From contig JALMLS010000481.1 of NCBI GenBank assembly GCA_038496445.1, positions 1 through 64,000 on the forward strand: a stretch of DNA of 64,000 nucleotides. Reading direction: 5' to 3'. The notes beneath the pieces are model-generated. The model was not told the DNA's origin and ran no database searches. It saw only the letters and a list, made by a program, of their open reading frames with translations. Shown here piece after piece: positions 10,665-21,686 of the stretch. Every line of letters starts with the position of its first letter. The first letter of the stretch is position 1. Position numbers and translations under genes: made by a program. This DNA comes from Trichosphaerium sp. ATCC 40318 (taxonomy: Eukaryota > Discosea > Flabellinia > Trichosidae).

Positions 10665-11476
10665 TTAATAAAAATCTAGTTGTTCAAGGTTGACCAATGT
10701 CTTTAAAGCTAATTCTGTTATATTAAAGCAATCATACATATTAAGGTGTTTGACATTGGTCAACGATTTGATCCCATCATCTGTTATAAATGTCCCATGA
10801 GCGATATTGACAGTGTGCACATTGCAAAGATGTTTGAGCCATGAGTCTTTTGGGAAAGTAAGAGTTATCTCATGAACGTCTTTGAGTGCTTTGATTCCTT
10901 CAACTGTAATATTATCGCAGTAACAGAGGTCAATAGTGTGTACACCAACAAGACTTTGGAGTGCTTCATCCGTCACTGATGTCTTTCCAAGGTCAATTTT
11001 ATGAACACCTGCAAGTGCTTTAACACCTTCGTCAGTAATGCCACCACAACCAGATAGATAAATGGTATGAACACCAGCAAGTGATTTTATGCCGTTATCT
11101 GTAACACTGCAACCACGTATATCAATGGTATGTACACCAGCAAATCTTTTTAAAATACTAGTAGAGCACTTGAACCTAAGTCGGATTTTTGTATGTCGCA
11201 GAATACCACTGTGTTTTAACAGTGCTTTTGCTTGGTCTTCATTTCTTATCCTAACTTTCTTGTATCCAATAACATCATGAATGATAGAAGCAAACAGATT
11301 ACAGGTTTGGCAAGCTGCAAAGCGTGATTTTTTGGTTTGTCGTAAAATATGCACCACTATCTCTGTAGGTAAGTCTAAAATGTGTATCGGTACACTGTGG
11401 GAAGTTAGGAGGTTGAACAGAGCTTTTAAATTAGTATATACCTTTTATGTGCGATAACTAGACGTTGTTTAGACAT
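10665..11476 (-). CDS. F-box/leucine-rich repeat protein, copy 1
   Basis: Exon 1 is 11442-11476 and exon 2 is 10665-11394, with a 47-base intron (GTATAT...CACAG); total 765 bases, 254 residues. The N-terminus has an F-box-like core (LDLPTEIVVHIL) shared with the other copies, then SRFAACQTC and IIHDVIGY. It is followed by short AMN1-type LRR units of about 21 residues (GVHTIDL...VTDEG.K.L). The C-terminus stops at NLEQLDFY, so the last two LRRs found in copies 2 and 4 are missing. By family, the expected role is a substrate adaptor for an SCF ubiquitin ligase; nothing here identifies the substrate. The start was chosen because ATG at 11476 joins in phase and the same exon pattern exists in copy 4. 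Confidence 0.8.
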
Positions 11477-12307
11477 ACAGCTGTTTTAGACTGTTCTATG
11501 AGCGAAATATCATCTGTGATAATCACGTGCACAAACACCTTGTGTCGTTCATTGTCAACCGCAGTCGCTTGTAGTTTTCTTTCGAAATAAGCACATGACC
11601 TTTCTTCAGTCGTCTGTTATTGCTCTGTTGGTAATCTCATGTGCATACTTTTTGTTGACATGTATCAAATATTAAAAACGCACGTGCGTAGACCTGAAAT
11701 ATTTGTTAAACGATTCAGAGGAGAGAAAAACCAAAAATGGCGTCTGTATCCATTATTTCTAAGCACAATTATTTTGGCTGGTTTGAAGACCTTCATTGCT
11801 GTTAACATGAATACAGACAAACAAAATATCAATTTGCTACTTGGGCAATATCTTAACTTTCTCCATTTTTGAGACCTACAGGTTTAGATTGTATGTTCCT
11901 CTTCGTAAACTAGATTGCCTATTAAATACAATATCAAATTGTATGCTGACCTCTTGATGTATTGAAGTCAACATGTTCATCACCTACATATTCCATAGAT
12001 GTGTTCTACAAGAAAGACAAGTAAGCATTGTAGTGTAATTTTTTCCTACTGTACTTGTGAGAGTGCTATGGTTAAATCAACAACGTGGGTTCTACTACCT
12101 ATTCAAGTGGATCCCAAAAATATCAGTAGGCATTCTAAATGCTGTTACCAAAGTCGGGATAAGTTGAGAAGCTATTTATGCTGTTGCTCTCAACAATCCA
12201 AAAGTTAGAAAATTGTACAATAGACAAAACAATGTTACAATGGCTTGTAAATATTGCCTATTTATTTAACTAATTAATACAAATAAATTGAACTAGTTAC
12301 AATGTAG
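11477..12307. other. Intergenic; contains the 3' flank of the inverted duplication
   Basis: No gene recognised. CACGTG sites at about 11525 and 11679. From about 12110 to the stop of LRR copy 2 the sequence matches, in inverted orientation, the bases that follow LRR copy 4 (29011 to about 29200). Confidence 0.6.
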
Positions 12308-13790
12308 CTAGTGTCCACAATATTGAATACCCATTGACTCAACAGCTTCTATTGTAAGTTTGGTATTTTTCAATCCTCCAACCTGTTTTAAAGATGGTAA
12401 GTGCTTCAAGCAACCATTTGTAATCTGTGGACAGTAACCCATGGTGAGGTGCTCAAGGTTGATCAATGTCTTAAAACCCAAGTCTGTTATCTTGGGGCAA
12501 TCGTAAAGTGCAAGGTATTTTACATTGGTCAATGATTTAATTCCATCATCTGTTAAATCAGTCCCTGGAGCAATCGTGACAGTGTGTACATTGCAAAGAT
12601 GTTTAAGCCAGGAGTCTTCTGGGTAAGAAAAATCAATCTCATGAACGTCTTTGAGTGCTTTGATTCCTTCAACTGTAATTTTTTGACAACCTTGTATGTT
12701 AATTGTGTGTACACCAACAAGACTTTGGAGTGTTTTATCTGACACAAATGTGTGACAAAGGTTACTAGTATGAACACCTTTGAGTACTTTGGCTCCTTCA
12801 TCTGTCACTAATGTGTGAGAAAGGTTAATAGTATGAACACCTTTGAGTGCTTTGACTCCTTCATCTGTCACTGATGTGCAAGAAAGATCAATAGTATGAA
12901 CACCTTTGAGCGCTTTGGCTCCTTCATCTGTCACTAATGTGTGAGAAAGGTTAATAGTGTGAACACCTTTGAGTGCTTTGACTCCTTCATCTTTCACTGA
13001 CGTATAAGAAAGATCAATTGTATGAACTCCTGCAAATTGTTCCACAATCTTGTCAGAAGGAAACCCGAAACCCCAATTATTTACTAAATCGATTCTTGTG
13101 TGCTTCATGATTCCACAATGCTTTACAACTTGTTTCGCTTGATTTTCTGTTGTTATATGTATACTATGGTATCCAATAATGTCGTGAATGATAGAAGAAA
13201 GGATACGACATGTTTGACAAGCTGCAAATCGCGATTTGGTTGTATGACTTAAAATAATTACTAGAATCTCAGTGGGCATGTCCAGTAATGTTTTTTGAGT
13301 GCTACAAATTATTTTAGAACAATACAATCAACATAAACGTTTACCTTTGATTTAATGTATCAGACGCCAAATCACACGGGTTTTTATTACCTTCTATGCG
13401 ATCCATGGTGCCACGTGTACTTATTACGGAATAGCTGTTGACCAAACTCTAAACGAAAAAAATCGACCACACTTTTTTTGCTGACACGAAACTGGGCGAC
13501 AATGTTATTTTTGGAAAAAAAAATCACGTGTTTGGAGTTGGAGCTTTGTACTTTTTTTTCATAAGACAGCACTGTAACAAGACGAAAGCAGTATTTTACA
13601 TAAGTGCGCTTGTAAATACTACACTCACCAAGGAAGCACCCAAAGGAGGCCAGCTAACCAAAAGGTACATTCGTTGGTTAACATACTATGCTGCCACATG
13701 CTAGTGCTGACAATCATAGCGTCAATAGGCGTATCAAATAAAGATTAATTCCAAAATTGCTCAAAGTATCTCAGGAGGCGATACCACGAG
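12110..13790 (-). repeat. Inverted duplication, left arm (with LRR copy 2)
   Basis: The gene, its intron, about 380 bases of 5' flank and about 190 bases of 3' flank match 27370-29200 in opposite orientation, about 14 kb away. Differences are scattered substitutions and the number of tandem LRR units. Confidence 0.85.
12308..13406 (-). CDS. F-box/leucine-rich repeat protein, copy 2
   Basis: Exon 1 is 13345-13406 (ATG at 13406) and exon 2 is 12308-13301; the 43-base intron begins GTAAAC and ends TTTGTAG. Together 1056 bases, 351 residues. F-box-like core LLDMPTEILVIIL, then SRFAACQTCR and IIHDIIGY. Four near-identical 21-residue LRR units (KGVHTINLS.T.VTDEG.KAL) are followed by more divergent ones and a C-terminal part with SWLKHLCNVHT and TNGCLKHLPSLK. 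Almost identical to copy 4 at 27758, including the intron and flanks, but with about half as many tandem units. Likely an SCF substrate adaptor by family. Confidence 0.88.
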
Positions 13791-14740
13791 AATTGCACCA
13801 GTAAGAGGCGTATCAAAGCGAAATAACCGTATTGAAAATTCCAACATAAGGTCCACTCAAGTGGATTATTTGTATTCCCAGTTTTGGTTTAACACTATTC
13901 AGGTATGGGACAGTGAATGCAAGCTTATACAGAGCACTGTTCGCTTTCGGTTGGGACAAGAACCCGACCTTCGCTCACAAAATATCATCCATTGGTGGGA
14001 TGCCAGCACAGGTTAACACGTGCTAGGTACCAAAATCCACTCGAGTGGATTTTGCTTCAGATTCAGTAGAAAATCTCTTCCCTGCCACCTTGGTTATTGT
14101 CAAGTTTTCACGATTAGTACTTACAATGTAGCTTTGCGTTGAAATATAGTTTAAACTCATGGAGAAAAACCAGTGTAGCAGACTGAATACACTTGCTACA
14201 CATATTTTGCAATTCATATCTATAAAAATTGATTTTTACACATGTTTCCACTTTTCGCGATTGATTAGAGCCACGATTGACTAAAAAATGTGCTTAGACC
14301 TCATGTGCAGTATGGTTTTGCGCTGCTTTTCGCCAATCTTGAATTGAAGTTGAATAGAGCTACGATTGACTAAACAATGCTGTTTTCTGCAAAAATGTCG
14401 TACAAAAGCCAGCTAGAAAAAATGAAGTTCGAAGAAATAGGACATGGCACGTTGTACAAATTGTTTATATCTAACAACATCACGAAATTACAAAAACAAG
14501 GGAAATATATCGTGTAAATACATCAACATCTACAAATTAACATTGATTCTACATTGACATGTATGAAACTTAATAGTAAATATCAGATGTCTCCTACATT
14601 TCAACACGTTCTGAGTCTCAACTAAAGACATCACAACTCTACAACATTTCAACTCTAACCAATTCAACCCAAACTCCCAACAGAATCACTGTAGACAGGG
14701 CTGTTATACGTCTGTACAAATAGCAAATATCAGTTTATTT
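13407..14740. other. Intergenic, rich in dispersed and inverted repeats
   Basis: 13407 to about 13790 is the promoter-side flank of LRR copy 2 and recurs inverted at about 27370-27757. Palindromic ATCCACTC.AGTGGAT-like motifs occur at about 13852 and 14035. A block at about 13930-14010 recurs at about 41676-41760, and a block at about 14395-14450 recurs at about 42270-42330. Two partial direct repeats containing acgattgacta lie near 14273 and 14363. No gene recognised. Confidence 0.55.
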
Positions 14741-15563
14741 CTAGTACAAATCAATACTATCTAAATCAGCAAGCATGTCATCTATCATCAAACTATTAGT
14801 ATCAGATGAGAATAATATTGTCTTTTTTTCTTTTCTCAGAGCTTCAATGCATTCACTTGTCACATAAGTGTTTCGAAGATCAGCATACACAATACCCCCA
14901 AGCGCTTTGATGCCTTGATCTGTAACTGCTGTACCTTTAAGGTAAATGAACTGGACACCTTTGAGTGAACTTATTCCTTCATCTGTTACTGATGTATGAT
15001 CAAGGACAATCTCATGAACCCCTTTGAGTGCTTTGACTCCTTCATCTGTAACTTTGGTATGTGAAATATCAATAGTATGAACACCTGCAAGTGCTTGGAT
15101 ACCTTCATCTGTTACTCGTGTGTCACTGAGGTCAATAGCATGGACTCCTTTTAGTTCTTTAATACCTTCATCTGTAACATAACGGCACTTATTGAGATTA
15201 ATAAAACGGACACCTTGGAGTGATTTGATGCAAAAATCAATAGCATACTTTTTTACTCCAATGTCAATATTACTATAACAATGGAATCTAAACAAAGTAT
15301 TCTCTAGCTTGAATATCACAATACTGTTATTCATAACACCCGAATACTTTTGAACCTGTAGGATGTCCTTGAGGGTTCTAATGTATACTTGTCTGTAACC
15401 AACAATATCGTGAATAATATCAGACATAAAGCGACATGATTGAGCAACAGAGTACCTGTCAGTGTCATACGTACACTCAGGTGTATCTGTGTACTGTAAA
15501 ATACATGAAATAACCTCTGTTGGCAACATCAAAATGTTTGATTCTTGTTTTGCCACTTGTACG
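14741..15563 (-). CDS. F-box/leucine-rich repeat protein, copy 3 (5' exon not found)
   Basis: Same family as copies 1, 2 and 4 but more divergent. F-box-like core LMLPTEVISCILQYT, then SVAQSCRFMSDIIHDIVGY, then about seven LRR units of the type GVH.IDLS.T.VTDEGI.AL, ending in an acidic tail (DDMLADLDSIDLY). The frame runs back to a possible acceptor (AAATAG, exon from 15563) with no in-frame ATG; a first exon like those of its relatives is expected upstream but I could not place it. Role inferred from family: SCF substrate adaptor. Confidence 0.75.
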
Positions 15564-15626
15564 CTATTTTACAAAGAGTTAGATGCTTTCATCAACAATT
15601 GGGAGTAAATACTCCGTGTGAACGTA

Positions 15627-16018
15627 CTATTGTTCTGTCGCGTGTTTTGATTCTTCCATAGGTTCCTCGACGCGTGTGGTATGCTTGGTAATTGTTTTTG
15701 AAGCGGTTTCCGCAAGTTCATGGAACGTTGCATCTATTTGCTGCGCAAGACTTTTATTTGAGGCATCTAGAACGCTTTGAAGCCGTTCCACGAGTGTACG
15801 GCTTTTTTCAGCTGTCATATTGCTTAACGCTTCTGTGTGCGTTGTGCACAAGTACATAACAGCCTGATCTACAGAAACACCTGAGAAATTCATGATTAGA
15901 TGTGCCGCTGAGTGAGCTAACGTAGAATTTTCTAGACAACTAAGAGAATCTCGGTCGCTTGAAAAAGCGTTGCTGTGCAACACCAACTCTAGGCACAGTT
16001 TACTTGCTAACGGGCTGA
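15627..16018 (-). CDS. Hypothetical protein, helical, start unresolved
   Basis: An open frame ending at TAG (15627) that reads like coding sequence: hydrophilic, Ala/Glu/Ser-rich, probably helical (SKSLAQQIDATFHELAETAS). It is open back to an in-frame TAG that may instead be an acceptor (TTCTAG then GTTACC). No in-frame ATG was found, so an upstream exon is likely. I do not recognise the family. It lies 63 bases upstream of LRR copy 3 on the same strand. Confidence 0.4.
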
Positions 16019-16503
16019 ATATCGAATTGGTAACCTAGAAGGCCAGTTCCAACAGTACCAATTTTCATGAAAGTTAATCAGTTTTATAACACAAAGTCAG
16101 AAGGGTGTAAGGTGTTGACAATACTGTTGATGTATATTACACCAATGACGAAGTATAAAGTGTAACCTGATAGCAAGAACTTGAACGCAAGTGTTCACCT
16201 TTTAAACCCATCGTAGACGGCAACCAAACGTGCCATAACAGTTATTGATAAACTGGTTGTTTAACCATTGATAGTATACAGAGTAACCGAAGGCAGAACA
16301 GAAGATGTAATACGATGACTCCATTTTTTAACACAAAATCTGAGAAATCCTAAAACCGTGAAAACACTCGATGTGAACGAACGCGAATGAGCTGGAAACA
16401 GGTGCATTCGCACGTACTATTTATTTACCACTGTTTTGTAACGTATACACTTGGATGTGACGTCACACGGCTGATAAAATAGGAAAAGACTGAAAAAGTC
16501 GTC
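16019..16503. other. Intergenic, nothing recognised
   Basis: A/T-rich sequence between two minus-strand genes. No convincing frame or repeat. Confidence 0.5.
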
Positions 16504-19500
16504 TCAGTACGCAATAGCCATACCATCAGCTCTTGGATCAGAACCTGCTTGAAGAGCACCAGTGACAGGGTCACGGATGATAACTTGCCTGAAAATCGTT
16601 TTAGTTTTTATTAAAACGTCTGAAAAGTGGTAACGAACTTCAACGCGTAAAACGAAATAAAATTTAGATAATTTGACACAGAAATACGTACCCGTTTCCA
16701 AAACGTGATCGTTCGCCGTCTAGCGTACCAGTTAGCATAAATACGGATTTATAAGGGTATTAAAACGTAAAACTACCAAATTAACTCCGGATTGAACTAA
16801 AATTGCTCCGTACGTATTAACACTTTCGCATTAACCTTATGGCCCATAGCCGCGAGAGTTTTTAGCACCTTTTCGCTAGTACCTTCTTCAAAGTCTATTA
16901 AACCTTCGCCTTCTACGCCAATACAGAATCTAGGTTCGTCTAAAGCGGCTTGCGGGTTCATATTCCAATCTATTAGGTTCGACAGTACTTGAACATGACC
17001 TTGAGGCTATAAATTGCATTCCAGTTAGGCTAATCGAATAAAACTACAAAGACTACGACTTTTTTAACGGCGATGTAGAATTTGACGTCGAAAATAACTT
17101 GTTCAGCCAAAAACGCTTTCTTCGAAAAAAACTGTTCGAAAACTCAGGATTCCGTTTTATAGCTTGAAAACATACCTGCATGAACCCTAATAACATCAGT
17201 ACGGGAATTGGCGAAAAACTACAACCTTGTGTCTAAGAAAATTGATCGAAAAAAAAAAAGGAAATCATAGACGTATTTTTCGCTTCTAATGACTTTGCTT
17301 GGACGGTGATTACGTACCTCCCATTACCCCAAACGGGCAATATAGTTCACCATCTTTTAGTGCCATGCCCGGAATGATAGTATGGTACGGTCTCTTCGAA
17401 GGTGCAAGTACATTTGGATGACCTAGAATTCACCTGTAAAGATCTTGATGTCGTGGCATTTTTGTATCAGGAATGGAAAACACGCAATTTTCGGACTACA
17501 ACGAGATTGGACAGAACCGAAATTTCGACGTTGTTCGGGTTAAGTCATGGTTGAAAAGTGTTCAGTGAAAAAATAAACAGTCGTGACACGACTTTCAAAG
17601 AACCAATTTAATTACCTTCGGTGAGGTTAAAGTTGTACCCTCTGTTTTGTAATGTAAAACCGCAACCCTAGTGACGTTATAGAGCACAATACGAGTGTAT
17701 TAGAGGTGTAAAGTGTACTGTAAATTCAAAACATTGCGCGCGAAAAAATGTCGCACCTTTGGAATAATGCCTGTACCGAAGCCCATGTAGTTCGAATTGA
17801 TGAAAGAACAAGCGTTACCTTGTCCGTCTACCACACAGAACTGTACTGTGTCACAGGAAGTCGCTGGAAAGCCGTGTTTCTGTATAAATTGTAAATCTTT
17901 TCGGAGATTTATTACCGACATCAATTATTTTGCGATTTTCAAATATTACGTTGTACACAAGCAGAAAAAAAAACGAATTGTTCGGAAAACGCGTACCAGC
18001 TCTTTAGAAGCCTTTTTGGCATCAAATAGACTTCTTCTCTTTTTGGCGTACTCTTTCGAGAGTAATTCGCTAATAGGCACATCCACTACGTCAGGGTCGG
18101 CCACATACCTATTTTTCGTCAAAAAAACGCTACAGCGAAGGACAAAGATTTTAGCTAAAATTAGCGATTTATCAACTTTATTCTAAAAAGTGACTTAAAA
18201 TGGTGAGTTTCTGTTCAGATAATGCAACCCGAAGTTTTTGGTACTTATTTTTAAAAACAGACACAACACGCAACGCGTAAAGAGTAATTAATAAAATACT
18301 CTTTTGTAGACAATATACAGTGATTTATATAAACAATAAAACATTTCGACGCGGTTTTTCAACTTTTGTATGCAAAAACCAGAAAATATGATGGAAATCG
18401 AACAACAACAGCAAGGCTTCTTCAGCCTCGAGGCAGAGCAGATGGGTTTCAATTTTAGTCCAAACCGATACATACATCCACAGGAATACCTCCGCACTTC
18501 GAATATAGAGCCTATGGACACCACAAACATATTTTTTAACGATGATGACGACTATGATGAGCTTCTAGAACAAAATCTGTTCAACTCTATAAATAACGAC
18601 TTGGATACAAGTTTTTACTTAGCAACAAACGAACAAGACCATTGGGATCAACTACAAGAACGCCCTCACTTCGACAACCGCGAAATACAAGACTTTATTT
18701 CTTACGTACCACCAACAGCTGTCGGTCCTTCTTTTGCCCAAGTTCAGCATGAAGAGAAGCAACAGCAACACTCACAACAACAATCGCAACAACAAGCGCA
18801 ACCTCAACCGCAATCAATGGTATTTCAACCACCAAACGTCATAAACTCCGCTGAAGACAGTATTGAAAGCGATGATAGCATGGATGAAATGATGGAGTTT
18901 CAACACTTTGAAGATCAATTATCTTATTACGAGGTACGCACGGAAAAAAAAAAAAACCCACAAAACCTCCAAAATTAAGCAGAATTGACAAAAAATCAAT
19001 GGCCTTTTATGGGTTTTTCTATTTTCTCGGGCCGAAAAACGAAAAAAAAATTTGAGCCGCTTTTTTGTTTAAACCGTTTCTTATACTCACCTCATCGCTT
19101 TAGAATAAAGAAAAAGAGAAGCTAGAACAACTAGAAATGCTTAGACAAAGAATGTATAGTATATCTCAACAACATACACCAATTCACTCTTCTCACGGTA
19201 ACAATCAACATACACAACGTAGAAGACATAATAGAATCAATGCTCAACATCAAAAACTCGGCTATGCGTAGGAAATACAAAACAAAGAATACAACACAAT
19301 CTCTTATGGTACGCATTATCCTCAACAGTCAAAACAAAAAAAAAAAAAAAAAAAAAAAAAAACCCTCGCTCCGAAAAAGCAGATGAAAATCTTCTCTTTT
19401 TCTCTCTTACTACCGCCTTCACATCTGCTTTTTCTCGCTTTATATTAAAACGTACCATTTTGTGTCTGCAAAAGCGATTCTTAGACTCTCAATTAATAAG

Positions 19501-21330
19501 TGTAGATGCTCTGGTGAATTCTTCTCAACCTTTGACAAATCAAAACCCTCGAGGACATTCAAAGCCATCAGAGCCGTTATGCCTTGGCCATTGGGCGGCA
19601 TCTCGTACACATCAACGCCCCTACGCATTAGTTAGTGTCGAACGTACAAACGAGGCCCTCGAATCGCTCTCCTATTGGGTATTCGATCGAGGCAAACAAG
19701 ATAAACCTGAAGTTGGAAAAAAAAAACATAAAACTGTTTGGTTTTTTTCTCAACGTACCTATAATTCACGTGAATTGGTTCTGGAAACGTCGACACGTGG
19801 TTGCCTAAGTCCTGGGTGTCCAGAACACCGCCCAGATCAGCTATTACTTTCGCAACAGCCTCAGCAATGCGCCCCTATTTAAAATAAAGTCATTTCTTTC
19901 GGTGTTACTATGTAAAAGAAATGACATTGTATTATACAAAATAAAACAAACTATCTCGACTACACTATACGAAAACACAATTTCAAGGATTATATTAATC
20001 CAGTTCTGAGTAAAAACGCATATTTGAAGTCACTGAGCGAACTCTTCAATGAATAAAACAACATTGTGTATTTGCAAAAACACAAAAAAAAAAGCCGCAG
20101 TACTGGTAGCAACTCACCTTATAGAAGCCGTCTTTGCCGTCCTTTGCTAGAGCGCGAAATGTCGCGCCAAGTGTAGGGTTCTTCATGACCTCACCGGCCT
20201 TTGGTGGTTTGCCATTGAGAAGCATTTCGTCACCATTTGGGCTTGTTTTTAATTGCTCCCAACCTACAAACCGAGTATTAAATCAACGATAGTACCTATG
20301 GCAACAAACTTACCGCGTTCCCAATGTTCAGCTGTAACGTCGGAAACTGGAAACCCCTACAACAATTGTATTAGTCCAAGCATTGAAGGTTACACTACAA
20401 GGCATCACACTTGGCGGGAGTTGAAACATTGAAAACCGTTTTCTAAATCAACCACAATAAGAGACTGATTTTATATCAAATTTCTTTGTGGTACGTGTAA
20501 ATAAGATGCGAAAGGATGGAGAAGCCATGTAGCGAGTTTTTTTTTGTCGGTCACGTGCCTTTTCTGCCAAGTCAATAGCAGGCTGTAGAATATCCAAAAG
20601 TGAAAGTTTTCCACTTCCGAACTTCTCTACGGTATCTACCCATGCTGCTGCAGCCCTTGTGTAACAAGTTAAATCAAGTCAAAAAATTCTGGCACGAAAT
20701 AACTTAACGGAGTGAATTGTTAAGGCATAGTAAAACTTTTGTGTCAAGTTTTCTGTGATTACTCAGTTATATTACCCTGGAGTTGTAACAGTAAGTGCGT
20801 GAAACATTGGCCAAGGAGTCTTTTCATCGTATCCCATGCTCTTCAACTTATCCATTGACAGGTGACGTGAAGATTTACCGCTACGCGCGTAGTTAGTTTT
20901 TTTCTTGTTCTTGGCCAGTAACCAGTTTTCATGAACGGACCTGCCGTTTAAACCGGATACTTTTTTAGTCTTAGCGTCAAAGTACAAACAAAAAGCATCA
21001 CCACCAATGCCTAAATGAACAAGTTAAGAAATTGCGTATCTGGGCTACTAAAACCTGTGGAGGTTGGTTGAGTTACATTCAAGGCTGCTGCGACTGCTAT
21101 TGCGGCTAAATGGATTGAGAAAAAAATCAAACAAATAAAAAGCGTTACTACGCTGAATACCATCTGCAGCGTTACCACCTTTCTGTAGTATGCTCAATCC
21201 AATTTGTGAAGCCAATGGCTAATGTTGAGTGAGCAATACTAGTGAGAAAATGTAACCGCGCCTGCGATGAAGCTACTACGCCGTTGAGGCCATAAACTGG
21301 CGATCTACGCGAAATGTACGGAAAAGACAT
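16504..21330 (-). CDS. Gamma-glutamyltransferase family protein, 17 exons
   Basis: Ntn-hydrolase that transfers or hydrolyses gamma-glutamyl groups such as that of glutathione, after self-cleavage. Exons: 21262-21330, 21161-21218, 21055-21105, 20776-21010, 20559-20655, 20314-20356, 20118-20263, 19759-19874, 19456-19620, 17997-18108, 17757-17879, 17616-17667, 17318-17422, 17176-17186, 16814-17006, 16692-16719, 16504-16588. They total 1689 bases (562 residues) with all phases consistent. Family hallmarks run the full length: [41 protein letters not shown], then [14 protein letters not shown], whose Thr is the expected nucleophile, [23 protein letters not shown] and SDPRADGMA at the end. It resembles the cytosolic-type bacterial/fungal branch; no signal peptide is visible. 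Two introns appear to be GC-AG (after 21262 and 20559), and exon 14 is only 11 bases. Intron 9 contains another gene. Head-to-head with the dehydrogenase at 21687. Confidence 0.93.
17176..17186 (-). other. 11-base microexon of the gamma-glutamyltransferase
   Basis: Flanked by a TTAG acceptor and a GTATGT donor. It supplies the second and third bases of a Gly codon plus TTC ATG CAG, turning the flanking exons into the conserved MGGFMQPQGH motif. Without it the motif is broken and the frame is lost. Confidence 0.85.
18370..19271 (+). CDS. Gln-rich acidic protein nested in an intron of the opposite strand
   Basis: Exons 18370-18933 and 19104-19271 with a GTACGC...TTTAG intron of 170 bases; 732 bases, 243 residues, ending TAG. 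Unrecognised family. The N-terminal two thirds is Gln-, Asp- and Glu-rich ([14 protein letters not shown]; a long Gln/Pro/Ser stretch near residues 128-157; [11 protein letters not shown]), and the second exon encodes a short probable coiled coil ([16 protein letters not shown]) followed by a His/Arg/Gln-rich end. Low-complexity acidic and Gln-rich composition resembles transcriptional cofactors, but there is no DNA-binding domain, so this is only a suggestion. The entire gene lies inside intron 9 of the gamma-glutamyltransferase. Confidence 0.75.
19336..19362 (+). repeat. Homopolymer A tract, 27 bases
   Basis: An uninterrupted run of 27 A residues, 64 bases after the nested gene's stop. On the minus strand it is a T tract within the host intron. 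It could be a mononucleotide microsatellite, or a relic of reverse transcription, but the nested gene has an intron, which argues against a processed copy. Confidence 0.9.
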
Positions 21331-21686
21331 GCAATTTGTATTTTATGAAGCGATAATAACTATTATTGATCGTCACTAAGCGTTGGAATATTCACACGCT
21401 CCGTTTTAAGGCTGAGGTGAAAAAGTGGCAAGTTTAAGCCATAAATGTACAAACGAATTCGTTTTATTATTTAGTAATACAATACGACACGCAACTTGTG
21501 TATCTATCAGTAAAGTTGTATGTCTTATTCTCTTTTACTTCAAATTCAGCGATCTTGCAAGCGAGGCTTGTAAAGTACCAATTTTAACACTGCATGTTAT
21601 AGTGGTAACCAGAGATATCACATTGCTCTTTTGTGCGTAACGGTGTAAGAAATCAATTAATCTGCTATTCACGATTGGCACAACAA
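21331..21686. promoter_or_regulatory. Shared divergent promoter region
   Basis: 355 bases between the start codons of the gamma-glutamyltransferase (minus) and the dehydrogenase (plus). No defined element was recognised; no frame of interest. Confidence 0.5.

Larger units (their letters stand above)
18109..19455 (-). other. Intron 9 of the gamma-glutamyltransferase, hosting a nested gene
   Basis: This 1347-base intron is more than ten times the size of most others in the gene. It splits the codon for Trp in [12 protein letters not shown], starts GTACGT and ends AATAG. The extra length is accounted for by an opposite-strand gene (18370-19271) and a poly(A/T) tract. Confidence 0.85.

Noticed and set aside
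13387-13572. Helix-turn-helix-like small frame upstream of LRR copy 2, also present near copy 4
   Set aside because: The two copies differ by indels in the poly(A) run that change the frame, so conservation is of DNA flank, not of protein.
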